Shown piece by piece: positions 18,854 to 27,524 of a stretch of DNA of 64,000 nt. Below the pieces are notes generated by a model that did no database searches, was not told the origin of the DNA, and saw only the letters and a program-made list of their open reading frames with translations. Location of the stretch: contig NC_018748.1 of assembly GCF_000263195.1 (NCBI RefSeq), positions 1,736,001 through 1,800,000 of the forward strand, written 5' to 3'. Position 1 is the stretch's first letter, and each line of letters starts with the position of its first letter. The translations under genes were made by a program, and so were the position numbers. Origin of the DNA: Emticicia oligotrophica DSM 17448 (lineage in GTDB: Bacteria > Bacteroidota > Bacteroidia > Cytophagales > Spirosomataceae).

Positions 18854-19642
18854 ATGATTATTTATAAGTTGGTAATAAGTAGAATTTTATGGGTGGGAAT
18901 TCTATTAATATTGTCACTCAACCTATTGGCACAAAAATGGGAAGTTGGAGGAAGTATTGGTGTAAATCAATATAAAGGAGATGTCGTACCTAAATTTAAG
19001 CCATTGATTGCTCGTCCTGCAGGAAGTGGGTTTGTAAGAATGAATCTCAGTCGAGCAGTATCAATTAAAGCTCAGGCTATGTATGGTAGTGTTATAGGAG
19101 ATGACCGATTCATGAGCTCTGACCCTTATCATCAAGCACGTGAATACCATTTTAAGGCTGATCTGGCCGAAGGAAGTGCACAAATTGAATACAATTTCTT
19201 GAATTTTCGTACTAACGCTTCGCGAATTGTCAATAACTGGACCCCCTACGTATTTGGAGGCTACGGAGCTACTTATATTCAATCAAAGGCTTTTTTGAAA
19301 ACTGATATTAATCCAACCGTTTTTACGCCTTATAGCACTCGAAAAGCTGAACAAGTCGCAATTTTAGGTATTGGTTTTAAAAAGCAGTGGAAAGATAGAT
19401 GGAATTGGGGTGTAGAATTTGGAGCAAGGCATACCACTAGCGATTATATTGATAATCTTGGTTATTCTGACGGAAAGTTTCAAATTCTTCTTCCTGCTGG
19501 TGTCGTTCCAAGCAACCCTAAATTTCAGTATTTATTAAAATACCAAATTCCAGGCACTAAGGCAAAAGACATTTATTACTACACCAATTTTTCAATTAGC
19601 TACATAATTTACAAAGTTTATTGTCCAAGACCTCGTAGATAA
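18854..19642 (+). CDS. DUF6089-type outer-membrane beta-barrel protein (second copy)
   Basis: It has a signal peptide (cut near LLAQKWEVG), then VGGSIGVNQYKGDVVPKFKP, matching the opening of the gene before it (GIGGGTSHYFGDLSPYG). Shared landmarks are a GDD motif after the third strand (VIGDDRF versus ILGDDYT), YVFGGYGATYIQ versus YAFLGLGFYGH, and a final strand ending KVYCPRPRR versus KCPPIK. At 262 aa it is shorter than its 346-aa neighbour. The 43-base gap suggests one transcript. The function is unknown; outer-membrane location is inferred from signal peptide and strand pattern. Confidence 0.82.
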   Translation: MIIYKLVISRILWVGILLILSLNLLAQKWEVGGSIGVNQYKGDVVPKFKPLIARPAGSGFVRMNLSRAVSIKAQAMYGSVIGDDRFMSSDPYHQAREYHFKADLAEGSAQIEYNFLNFRTNASRIVNNWTPYVFGGYGATYIQSKAFLKTDINPTVFTPYSTRKAEQVAILGIGFKKQWKDRWNWGVEFGARHTTSDYIDNLGYSDGKFQILLPAGVVPSNPKFQYLLKYQIPGTKAKDIYYYTNFSISYIIYKVYCPRPRR

Positions 19643-19747
19643 GCGTTTTTTGTACAAATACAAGGGCTTAGATAAAGTTTTTTAGATTAGTATCTTCATA
19701 ATCAACTACAAATCAATAAAATCTTAACAAACAACATACTTTTTTCC

Positions 19748-19769
19748 TACCTTTGCAGTCCTTTTTGCA
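19748..19769 (+). promoter_or_regulatory. uppS-bamA promoter (TACCTTTG) and conserved initial transcript
   Basis: TACCTTTG at 19748-19755 matches the -7 consensus, and the 22 bases from it match 13086-13107 before rpsA at 21 positions. A good -33 TTG is not visible. The predicted transcript starts 40-45 bases before the uppS ATG and would serve uppS, bamA and perhaps both ompH genes. Confidence 0.55.
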
Positions 19770-19801
19770 CATTTTACACAGGTGTGTGTTGATATTTGTA
19801 A

Positions 19802-20557
19802 ATGATAATTGATTTACCAGTGAAAGAAAACATTGATTTGGGCAATTTGCCATCTCATATAGCCGTTATAATGGATGGCAACGGTCGTTGGGCAAAACAA
19901 CAGGGTGCTTTACGTATTTTTGGGCATCATCATGGCGTAAAATCTGTTCGCGATACCGTAGAAGCATGCGTAGAATTAGGCATTAAGTATTTAACTCTTT
20001 ATACTTTTTCTACCGAAAACTGGAATCGTCCCAAACTTGAAGTAGATGGTATCATGCAACTTCTAGTAAAAACTATTGGTGAAGAAGTACCAGATTTACA
20101 CAAAAACAATGTAAGGCTTAAAACCATTGGTGAATTTAGTTCTTTACCTAAATCAGCACGTAAGAAATTAGAGGATTCGATTGAGCTTACTAAAAATAAT
20201 ACTGGTCTGACGCTTATTTTGGCATTAAGCTACAGTGGAAAATGGGAGATTGTACAAGCAACCAAGCAACTTGCAGCAAGAGTAAAGGCTGGAGAATTAG
20301 CCGTTGAACAAATTACGGAAGAGGCATTTGCCAAATGTTTAGCAACTGAAGATGCCCCCGATGTAGATTTAATGATTCGTACTGGTGGAGACCACCGTAT
20401 TAGTAATTATCTACTTTGGCAATTAGCTTATGCCGAATTATATTTTATCGACGATTTGTTTTGGCCAGAATTCCGTAAACAGCATCTTTTTGAAGCAGTT
20501 GCCTCTTATCAACAAAGAGAGCGTAGATTTGGTAAAACAAGCGAACAAATAAAGTAA
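19802..20557 (+). CDS. uppS: Isoprenyl transferase (undecaprenyl diphosphate synthase) UppS
   Basis: It adds cis-isoprene units to make the C55 lipid carrier for peptidoglycan and surface glycans. The catalytic MDGNGRWAK (24-32, Asp25) is complete. YTFSTENWNRP and RTGGDHRISNYLLWQLAY carry the other conserved diphosphate- and chain-binding residues. At 251 aa it is typical. It is followed after 93 bases by bamA, the order usual in this phylum, which ties lipid-carrier supply to outer-membrane assembly. Confidence 0.96.
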   Translation: MIIDLPVKENIDLGNLPSHIAVIMDGNGRWAKQQGALRIFGHHHGVKSVRDTVEACVELGIKYLTLYTFSTENWNRPKLEVDGIMQLLVKTIGEEVPDLHKNNVRLKTIGEFSSLPKSARKKLEDSIELTKNNTGLTLILALSYSGKWEIVQATKQLAARVKAGELAVEQITEEAFAKCLATEDAPDVDLMIRTGGDHRISNYLLWQLAYAELYFIDDLFWPEFRKQHLFEAVASYQQRERRFGKTSEQIK

Positions 20558-20650
20558 CAATTATACTCTATAACTAACATAACCCGATTAACCCAAGCCC
20601 CAAAAATGGCTTGTTCGTTAAACTGACTATTTTGATATTCTAAATATATT

Positions 20651-23254
20651 ATGCGTATCCTGAAGTTACTTTCCTTTTTTGTTTTATCACTCATTACTAC
20701 AAATCTTATGGCTCAGTTTCCACTGGGTCTTGGTCGTAAATATGACCAGCCGAAAGAAGCAGCCATAAGTTATGAGCGTCCGAAAGAGTACGTTATCTCA
20801 AAAATTACTGTTAGCGGTGTAAAGTTTTTAGACCCTAATACCCTTATTTCTGTTTCGGGTCTAAATGTCAATGACAAGGTTAGTATTCCTGGCGAACGGA
20901 TTAGTACAGCTATTCGCAGATTAATGGAACAAGGTATTATTGAAGATGTATCTATCAATGTTACTAAAATCGAAGTCGATAAAGTTGAATTGGACATCCA
21001 TCTACGAGAACGCCCTCGTTTGAATAAATTTGTGTTTAAGGGTATCCGAAAAGGAGAAATTGATGGAGTAAGTGAAAAAGTAAAAACCAATAAAGGGAAG
21101 GTAATTACTGATGCATTAATCAAGAATATCCAACTTACTATTAAGCGTATTTACATAGAAAAGGGCTTTTTGAATACAACTGTTCAGATTAAGCAGGTTT
21201 CTGATACCATCAGAGCCAATAATGCTGCCCTAATGGTATATATTGATAAAAAGAAAAAGGTAAAAATCGAAGATATTCAGTTGAATGGTGTCAAAGAAAT
21301 GCCTGATTACAAAGTTCTTTCTAAAATGAAAGCAACTAAAATCAAAGCACCACTTCGTATTTTTACTCCTTCAAAATTTATTCCTAAAAAGTTTGAAGAA
21401 GATAAGCAAAAGCTTGTTGAATACTATAATAAAAAAGGATATCGTGATGCTCAAGTTACTTCTGACTCAACCATCACATTACCTAATGGAAATATCAAAT
21501 TAGTTTTGAATGTCAACGAAGGAAATCGTTTTTATTATAGAAACATCACTTGGACAGGTAATTACCTTCGTAAAACCAAGGATTTAGAAACTATTTTAGC
21601 CATCAAAAAAGGTGATGTCTATAATCCTGAAGAATTAAATAAAAAAATTAATGGTATTCCACAAGGCGACGTAAGCTCTGCCTATATGGACGATGGTTAT
21701 TTATTCTTCCAATGTGAGCCCGTAGAAGTGGCTGTCGATGGTGACTCTATTGATATTGAGATGCGTATCCGTGAAGGTAAACAAGCTACCATAAACCGCA
21801 TTATCTTAAACGGAAATACCAAAACCAGCGACCACGTAGTAATGCGTGAATTATTGACTCGTCCTGGACAAAAATTCAGTAAAACTGACCTCATCGAAAC
21901 GCAACAAACGCTTTCGAGATTAGGATATTTCGACCCACAAAAAATCGAACCAAAACCAATTCCACAAGCCGATGGTACAGTGGATATTGAATATAATGTA
22001 GAAGAAAAACCAAGCGATAATATCGAGCTCTCAGGAGGTTGGGGAGGTTTACAAGGTTTTGTAGGTACTTTTGGGGTTGTATTTAATAACTTTTCGGCAA
22101 GAAATATTGGAAATTTAGATAAATGGAAACCACTTCCTGCGGGCGATGGACAACGTCTAGCCTTACGTTTGCAAGCTAGTGGACGTTTCTACCAAACCTA
22201 TTCACTTTCTTTTACAGAACCGTGGTTAGGTGGTAAAAAACCGAATTCATTTGCTGTAAGTATTTTCCATACTTCATCTGATAATAGAGGTTACCAAAGA
22301 GCTTTAGAACGCCAATATGGTTCGGCTTATGCCTCACTCTATGGTGGAAGTGCAGGTATTTACTCGGGGTATTTCAAAAACACTGGTGGTTCTATTACCT
22401 ACGGAAAACGCCTCAATTGGCCTGACCGTAACTTTAGTTTCAATGCTTCATTATCTTACCAAAGATATAATGTTGATAACAGTTACTTCATCCCTGGTTT
22501 CCAAAAAGGTGTAGCTAACGACCTCTCAATGGCTTTTGTAGTATCAAGATATAGCTTAGATAACCCACAGTTTACGCGTTCGGGTTCTCAGTTTACATTG
22601 AGTGCCACATTCAACCCACCATACTCTTTGTTTAGAGACGCTCCAGTAGTCGACAAATTTAAATGGGTAGAAGGCCACAAATGGATGTTCGATGGCGACT
22701 GGTACGTGCCAGTTGTTGGAAAGCTAGTCTTGCATGCGAAAGCAAATATGGGCTTCTTGGGTAAATATAGTGCTAAATCAGACTTCAGTCCGTTTGGTCG
22801 CTTTATCTTAGGGGGTGCGGGTATGGGTATGCAAAATGCCTATAACGTTGGTGCAGATTTGATTGGTCTAAGAGGCTATGATGAAGGTGTTGTACACGAA
22901 TTATCATTGGCTGAAGCTGAAAAGTTACGTACAAGCGATGGAACTGTAACACTCAGCCGTATGGGTGGAATTGTGTATAGCAAGTATGCTACCGAGCTTC
23001 GTTACCCAGTATCACTTAATCCACAAGCAACTATCTTTATCTTGGGCTTTGCCGAAGCGGGTAATAGTTGGGGGAGTTATAAAGATTTCAACCCATTCAA
23101 ATTACGTCGTACAGCAGGGGTTGGAGCCAGAATCTTTATGCCAGCATTTGGTATGATTGGTCTTGACTTTGGTAAAGGTTTTGACCCAATTCCGGGTATT
23201 ACGAATCGCGGTTTGAAATCGTTTACGTTTAGTATTGGTCAGCAAATTCGATAA
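20651..23254 (+). CDS. bamA: Outer membrane protein assembly factor BamA
   Basis: This is the central barrel of the BAM complex, which inserts beta-barrel proteins into the outer membrane. A signal peptide (1-22) precedes five POTRA-like segments in residues ~45-430 (for example VISKITVSGVKFLDPNTLI, NKFVFKGIRKGEI, VKIEDIQLNGVKEM and INRIILNGNTKTSDHVVMREL). From about 460 the C-terminal Omp85 barrel follows, with the lid-lock region GLRGYD and a final strand ending FSIGQQIR. At 867 aa it is slightly longer than the E. coli protein. Two OmpH/Skp chaperone genes follow, a functional pairing: Skp delivers barrel proteins to BamA. Confidence 0.96.
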   Translation: MRILKLLSFFVLSLITTNLMAQFPLGLGRKYDQPKEAAISYERPKEYVISKITVSGVKFLDPNTLISVSGLNVNDKVSIPGERISTAIRRLMEQGIIEDVSINVTKIEVDKVELDIHLRERPRLNKFVFKGIRKGEIDGVSEKVKTNKGKVITDALIKNIQLTIKRIYIEKGFLNTTVQIKQVSDTIRANNAALMVYIDKKKKVKIEDIQLNGVKEMPDYKVLSKMKATKIKAPLRIFTPSKFIPKKFEEDKQKLVEYYNKKGYRDAQVTSDSTITLPNGNIKLVLNVNEGNRFYYRNITWTGNYLRKTKDLETILAIKKGDVYNPEELNKKINGIPQGDVSSAYMDDGYLFFQCEPVEVAVDGDSIDIEMRIREGKQATINRIILNGNTKTSDHVVMRELLTRPGQKFSKTDLIETQQTLSRLGYFDPQKIEPKPIPQADGTVDIEYNVEEKPSDNIELSGGWGGLQGFVGTFGVVFNNFSARNIGNLDKWKPLPAGDGQRLALRLQASGRFYQTYSLSFTEPWLGGKKPNSFAVSIFHTSSDNRGYQRALERQYGSAYASLYGGSAGIYSGYFKNTGGSITYGKRLNWPDRNFSFNASLSYQRYNVDNSYFIPGFQKGVANDLSMAFVVSRYSLDNPQFTRSGSQFTLSATFNPPYSLFRDAPVVDKFKWVEGHKWMFDGDWYVPVVGKLVLHAKANMGFLGKYSAKSDFSPFGRFILGGAGMGMQNAYNVGADLIGLRGYDEGVVHELSLAEAEKLRTSDGTVTLSRMGGIVYSKYATELRYPVSLNPQATIFILGFAEAGNSWGSYKDFNPFKLRRTAGVGARIFMPAFGMIGLDFGKGFDPIPGITNRGLKSFTFSIGQQIR

Positions 23255-23414
23255 AAATACACCATTAATAGTTATTTGTTAAAATCTGTTAATGATGTAA
23301 TAATTAAATATATTTTGTGCGTTTTTAGCTCAGAGTAATCGAAACAGAAATTTAATCTATGCAGCCACTTAATAAAAACATTCAACAATTCACGCATTGA
23401 AAATTTATTTTTGA

Positions 23415-23972
23415 ATGAAAAAGACAATATTTTTACTATTTTTGGCTCTTCTTTCAGCACAAAGCTTTGCACAAAAGTTCGGGTACATTGATTCTGAATT
23501 TATTACAAGCAAGATGCCTGCGTATAAAAAGGCCCAAGAAGATATGGATAAATATTCTGAAAAATGGGTAAATGATATTCAAGGGAAATATGCCGAAATA
23601 GAAAAAATGCGTCAACAATTTCAGCAAGAAGAAATTTTGCTAACTGCTGAAATGAAACGTGAGCGGCAGAAAATAATTGATGAAAAAGAAGCAGAATTGA
23701 AAGAACTCAATAACAAGGTCTTTGGCATGAACGGAATGATTTTCACAAAAAAGAAGGAAATCATGAAACCCATACTCGACGATATCAATAAAGCCTGTGA
23801 GAAAGTAGCACGTCAGAAACAATTGATGTTTATTTTCGATAAAGCCTCAGATATGAGTATGATTTACACCGACCCACGCCACGATTACACAGATTATGTA
23901 ATGGAGGCTTTAGGAATTTCACTCAAAGAAGAGAAAACTCAAAATAACCAAGTAACCAAACCAAAAAAATAA
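23415..23972 (+). CDS. OmpH/Skp family periplasmic chaperone (first copy)
   Basis: It probably holds unfolded outer-membrane proteins in the periplasm. A signal peptide (1-19, cut SFA before QKFGYID) is followed by the family opening FGYIDSEFITSKMPAYKKAQEDM. A long Lys/Glu-rich coiled coil (~35-110) forms the tentacles, and a second strand-forming region (QLMFIFDKASDMSMIYTDP) closes the body. At 185 aa it is typical. The second copy begins 10 bases after this gene. The 160-base gap from bamA is A+T-rich and holds no clear promoter. Confidence 0.92.
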   Translation: MKKTIFLLFLALLSAQSFAQKFGYIDSEFITSKMPAYKKAQEDMDKYSEKWVNDIQGKYAEIEKMRQQFQQEEILLTAEMKRERQKIIDEKEAELKELNNKVFGMNGMIFTKKKEIMKPILDDINKACEKVARQKQLMFIFDKASDMSMIYTDPRHDYTDYVMEALGISLKEEKTQNNQVTKPKK

Positions 23973-23982
23973 GTATAAACAA

Positions 23983-24567
23983 ATGAAGACAAAATTTTTC
24001 GCCGCAATTATCACGGCATTTATGTTTGTAAGCATGGCTAATGCCCAAACAACAAAAATCGGATATACAAATGTTGACTATATCCTTAATAACCTTCCGG
24101 ACGCAAAAGACATCGAAAATAAATTAAAAACTGAAAAAGCTCAATACGATAAACTTTTGCAAGATAAGATTACTGCGTTCCAAACAAAGTATGAAGATTA
24201 TCAAAAAAATGGAGCTACGATGTCAGCAGTAATCAGAGCTGACCGTGAAAAAGAATTGCAAAGTGCTCAAACAGCTATTCAAGAGTTCCAACAAAACTCT
24301 GAGTCAGCTTTACAACAAAAACAACAACAATTGTTGGCTCCAGTTTTAGAGAAAATCGACAAAACTGTGAAAGATGTTGCTAAAGAAAATGGCTATGTAT
24401 ATGTATTTAACACTGATGCTGGCCCTGGTACAACTCCAATTCTTTTGGTTGCTCCAGATGCAGATAATATCTCTGATTTAGTATTCAAAAAATTAGGCGT
24501 AACTCCTCCTGCAAAAGCAGCGGCTCAAACAACACCAGCAGCTCCAGCAGCAGCACCTAAGAAATAA
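23983..24567 (+). CDS. OmpH/Skp family periplasmic chaperone (second copy)
   Basis: It has the same architecture as the gene before it: signal peptide (cut ANA before QTTKIG), KIGYTNVDYILNNLPDAKDIENKL, a Gln/Lys-rich coiled coil including ALQQKQQQLLAPVLEKIDK, and a closing segment GYVYVFNTDAGPGTTPILL. It ends in an Ala/Pro/Thr-rich tail that the first copy lacks. The two are clearly diverged in sequence, so functional specialisation is possible. It ends the bamA block and is followed by an exceptionally long terminator hairpin. Confidence 0.92.
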   Translation: MKTKFFAAIITAFMFVSMANAQTTKIGYTNVDYILNNLPDAKDIENKLKTEKAQYDKLLQDKITAFQTKYEDYQKNGATMSAVIRADREKELQSAQTAIQEFQQNSESALQQKQQQLLAPVLEKIDKTVKDVAKENGYVYVFNTDAGPGTTPILLVAPDADNISDLVFKKLGVTPPAKAAAQTTPAAPAAAPKK

Positions 24568-24580
24568 GCAATATTTTGTT

Positions 24581-24632
24581 TAGACCATAAAAAAACGCAA
24601 GTGAAAATACACTTGCGTTTTTTTATGGTCTA
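24581..24632. terminator. Bidirectional terminator with perfect 23-bp stem
   Basis: 24581-24603 and 24610-24632 are exact reverse complements around the loop AAAATA. The GC-rich upper stem (CGCAAGTG) is flanked by an A7/T7 tract, so the hairpin can terminate the ompH genes on the plus strand and the aldehyde dehydrogenase gene on the minus strand. Confidence 0.9.
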
Positions 24633-24741
24633 ACTTATACTTTAGCTATTCTAGCGTTACGACAAAAATGAGTTTTCCCGAATCCTGAGATAAAAGGGTC
24701 TTTTTAAAGTTCAGAACGACCCATGTATTTCTCAAAATATT

Positions 24742-26304
24742 TTATTTTTTCAACTCTCCATCTACTAATCTCCAAATTTCTAGAGGATTACTTTCTTTTA
24801 ATTCATCAATCAAAAGACTATCTGGAAAGTTCTGATAACACACTGGGCGAGTAAATCTTGTGATGGCCATTGTTCCAACCGAAGTACTTCTCGAATCTGT
24901 TGTTGCAGGGAATGGCCCACCATGCACCATTGCATGAGAAACCTCAACTCCTGTTGGAAAACCATTGATTAGAATCCTACCTACCTTTTGTTCTAAAATT
25001 TCAATCAATTCAGCATATTCTTCTAAATCTTCAGGTGTTCCATGAACGGTGGCTGTAAGATGCCCCGTCATACTTTGAGCAGCAGCTAAAATTTCATCCT
25101 TTGAATTTGCTTCAACAACTAAACTGGTTGGCCCAAAAATTTCTTCACTTAAATGCGGATTTTGTATAAACTCCTCAATATTAGTATGAAAAAATACAGG
25201 CTCAACGGCAGTAAATCCATCAGAAGCCTTTCCAACACCTATTACTTTAGTATAATTTTTTGCATGTTCTATTCCTCTCACATAGGCATCACGAATACCT
25301 GATGTAAGCATTACACCACCCTGACTATTACTTGTATGATGTTCGAGCGTTTCAATAAATGCGTCATTTTTTTCAATCAGAAGCATTCCCGGATTAGTAC
25401 AAAACTGTCCCACGCCAAGTGTCACTGAATTGATGAAGTTTTGGGCAATAGAAGCACCATTCGCTTCAAGTATTCGCGGTAGCACGAATACTGGGTTTAC
25501 GCTTCCCATTTCAGCATAAACAGGAATTGGCTCTGGTCTAGCAGCAGCAGCATCGAAAAGGGCTTTTCCTCCACGATAAGAACCTGTAAAACCAACGGCC
25601 TTTATAGCTGGGTGTGTAACTAATGCTAAACCTATTTCATGTCCATCATCAAATAATAAGGAAAATACGCCATCAGGCATTCCAGTAGCTTCAGCGGCTT
25701 TTTGTATCGCTTTACCTACGAGTTCTGAAGTACCTAAATGTGCAGGGTGTGCTTTAAAAATAACGGGGCAACCAGCAGCTAATGCCGAAGCGGTATCGCC
25801 GCCTGCCACAGAAAATGCTAAAGGGAAATTACTTGCTCCAAAAACACCCACTACTCCAATAGCACGCTCAACCGAACGAATATCTGGTCGAGGAAGTGGT
25901 TGGCGGTCTGGCAATGCAGTATCAATTCTTGCATTCACCCAAGAACCTTCTTTCAATAATTGAGCGAATAATCTAAGTTGACCCGTTGTACGGCCTCTTT
26001 CCCCTACTGCACGTCCTTGAGGCAAACCCGATTCAGCAATGTATCGCTCGGTGAGAAGGTCGCCTAAATTTTCTATTTCTTCTGCAATTTTCTCCAAAAA
26101 TTCTGCTTTTTTCTTACCCGAAGTCTTTCTATATATTTGAAAAGCCTTCTCTGCCTTTTCGGTAGCAAGATTTAATTCTTGAATGGTGGCTTTGTAGAAT
26201 AATGGAGCGAGGGTTTCGCCCGTCGCTGGATTAATGGCCTGAATTGCTACAGTACCTTCTGAGAAAGTTTCGAAGCCAATAATATTTCTTCCTGTAATTT
26301 GCAT
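24742..26304 (-). CDS. Aldehyde dehydrogenase, alpha-ketoglutaric semialdehyde dehydrogenase type
   Basis: It probably oxidises 2,5-dioxopentanoate to 2-oxoglutarate with NADP. The catalytic residues are Glu265 (in AEMGSVNP) and Cys302 (in GQFCTNPG); the NADP-binding Lys184 is in VIFKAHPAH and FTGSYRGGKAL is at 239-249. The opening TGRNIIG...AINPATGE and the segment ESGLPQGRAVGERGRTTGQLRLF are diagnostic of this subgroup, which acts in D-xylose, L-arabinose, glucarate and hydroxyproline breakdown. At 520 aa it matches. It lies 52 bases downstream of a fumarylacetoacetase-fold gene, as in Caulobacter xylX-xylA, supporting sugar-acid degradation. Confidence 0.88.
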   Translation of the reverse strand: MQITGRNIIGFETFSEGTVAIQAINPATGETLAPLFYKATIQELNLATEKAEKAFQIYRKTSGKKKAEFLEKIAEEIENLGDLLTERYIAESGLPQGRAVGERGRTTGQLRLFAQLLKEGSWVNARIDTALPDRQPLPRPDIRSVERAIGVVGVFGASNFPLAFSVAGGDTASALAAGCPVIFKAHPAHLGTSELVGKAIQKAAEATGMPDGVFSLLFDDGHEIGLALVTHPAIKAVGFTGSYRGGKALFDAAAARPEPIPVYAEMGSVNPVFVLPRILEANGASIAQNFINSVTLGVGQFCTNPGMLLIEKNDAFIETLEHHTSNSQGGVMLTSGIRDAYVRGIEHAKNYTKVIGVGKASDGFTAVEPVFFHTNIEEFIQNPHLSEEIFGPTSLVVEANSKDEILAAAQSMTGHLTATVHGTPEDLEEYAELIEILEQKVGRILINGFPTGVEVSHAMVHGGPFPATTDSRSTSVGTMAITRFTRPVCYQNFPDSLLIDELKESNPLEIWRLVDGELKK

Positions 26305-26356
26305 TACTCTTTATAATGGTAGTTTATATGGTAAATTTGATAAAATCTTAGGTACA

Positions 26357-27199
26357 TTATTTCATTTCAACAGTATTGACGAGTGTACCAATACCATCTA
26401 TTGTAATTTTTACTACATCACCTACTTCGAGTGTAAAATCATCGTGCGGCACTATCCCTGTACCTGTCATTAAAAAACAACCATTAGGAAAGGACATTTC
26501 TCTGAATAAATACTCAACCAAATCACTGTGCTTGCGTTTCATTCGATTAATTTCGATGGAATCACTAAACATTGGAATATCAAATCGAAGAATTTCGAGA
26601 TTTATTTTAGTGTTCTCATCAATTGTTGAATCAAAAACGGCAATCCCCGGCCCAATTGCAGCACTTTTATCGTAAGTTTTTGCTTGAGGTAAATAAAGTG
26701 GATTTTCCCCCTCAATATCTCTTGAACTCATATCATTCCCTACTGTATAGCCAGAAATTTGTCCTTTCGAATTAATAAATAAAGTCAATTCTGGTTCGGG
26801 TACATTCCATTTTGAGTCTTTTCTAATTCTTACTGCTTGACCAGACCCCACTACTCTTTGTGGAGTAGATTTAAAAAATAACTCTGGGCGTTCGGCATCA
26901 TAAACTCTATCATAAAAATTATCCCCTCCGGCACCCTTCGACTCTTCCATGCGAGCGTTACGGCTACGTAGATACGTAACCCCCGACGCCCAAACCTCCT
27001 GCGATTGAATCGGAGCCAGTAAACCATTGTCAATTAAGGATTTATATTCGGCAGCGGCTGGCAAAAGTTGAATTTCTCGCTGTAGCTCGAAAAACAAGTC
27101 TTCTCGATTGATGAATGTGTCCCAATCAGTGTGTCTTGAAATATAATAATACCCTTCGTGTTCGATTACGAATCCTTGTAATGTCTTGTAGATTTTCAT
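26357..27199 (-). CDS. Fumarylacetoacetase-family enzyme, probable 2-keto-3-deoxy-sugar-acid dehydratase
   Basis: The C-terminal part carries the FAH-fold metal site: Glu residues in [12 protein letters not shown] (~127-138), then [26 protein letters not shown] and GPGIAVF. The N-terminal ~90 residues, including [13 protein letters not shown], resemble those of 2-keto-3-deoxy-xylonate/arabinonate dehydratases and related hydrolases. Its pairing with a ketoglutaric-semialdehyde dehydrogenase suggests dehydration of a 2-keto-3-deoxypentonate to 2,5-dioxopentanoate. Fumarylpyruvate or acylpyruvate hydrolase activity is possible on sequence alone. It is 280 aa and divergent from the ilv operon. 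Confidence 0.8.
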   Translation of the reverse strand: MKIYKTLQGFVIEHEGYYYISRHTDWDTFINREDLFFELQREIQLLPAAAEYKSLIDNGLLAPIQSQEVWASGVTYLRSRNARMEESKGAGGDNFYDRVYDAERPELFFKSTPQRVVGSGQAVRIRKDSKWNVPEPELTLFINSKGQISGYTVGNDMSSRDIEGENPLYLPQAKTYDKSAAIGPGIAVFDSTIDENTKINLEILRFDIPMFSDSIEINRMKRKHSDLVEYLFREMSFPNGCFLMTGTGIVPHDDFTLEVGDVVKITIDGIGTLVNTVEMK

Positions 27200-27402
27200 T
27201 AGGATAAATAATGTGGTTTGCGATACTCAATATTAGACAAAAAGAAACAAAAAAGATATTTTTTAAAGAAAAACTTATGCAAAGAAAGGGAGTCTTGAAA
27301 TTTTTCAAAAAAATATTTGGATTTATAAATGAAAGTAGATTCATTTGTAATGAAAATGATTCGCATTCAGCGAATATTCGCAATAAGAGAATCTTTATCA
27401 AT

Positions 27403-27453
27403 ATGATATATACCAGTTTAGTTGTCCTCATCATTATTATTCTACTCGTCTAA
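27403..27453 (+). CDS. ilv leader peptide, MIYTSLVVLIIIILLV (16 aa)
   Basis: This short frame has ATG at 27403-27405 and TAA at 27451-27453. Its last eleven codons specify Leu-Val-Val-Leu-Ile-Ile-Ile-Ile-Leu-Leu-Val, all products of the operon downstream. Such a run fits an amino-acid-sensing leader peptide like E. coli ilvL, though its sequence is unrelated to IlvL. The stop codon lies 2 bases before antiterminator segment 2, the spacing needed for a terminating ribosome to cover that segment. The frame is open upstream to 27211, but nothing there looks conserved. The peptide itself probably has no function beyond ribosome stalling. Confidence 0.78.
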   Translation: MIYTSLVVLIIIILLV

Positions 27454-27491
27454 ACGGGTAGAAGAGGGCTCGCTATGCTTTAAAATAGAAG

Positions 27492-27524
27492 ACCTTCTTC
27501 ACCCACAGTGAAGAAGGTTTTTTT
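27492..27524 (+). terminator. Attenuator terminator upstream of ilvD
   Basis: ACCTTCTTCAC (27492-27502) pairs perfectly with GTGAAGAAGGT (27508-27518) around loop CCACA, followed by a T7 tract to 27524. It stands 51 bases before the ilvD start and after no full-length gene, so its only plausible target is the leader transcript. Confidence 0.88.

Noticed and set aside
27211-27453. 80-codon frame covering the ilv leader
   Set aside because: Only the last 16 codons make sense as a leader peptide. The upstream part is A+T-rich with no conserved look, and a promoter-like sequence lies inside it.
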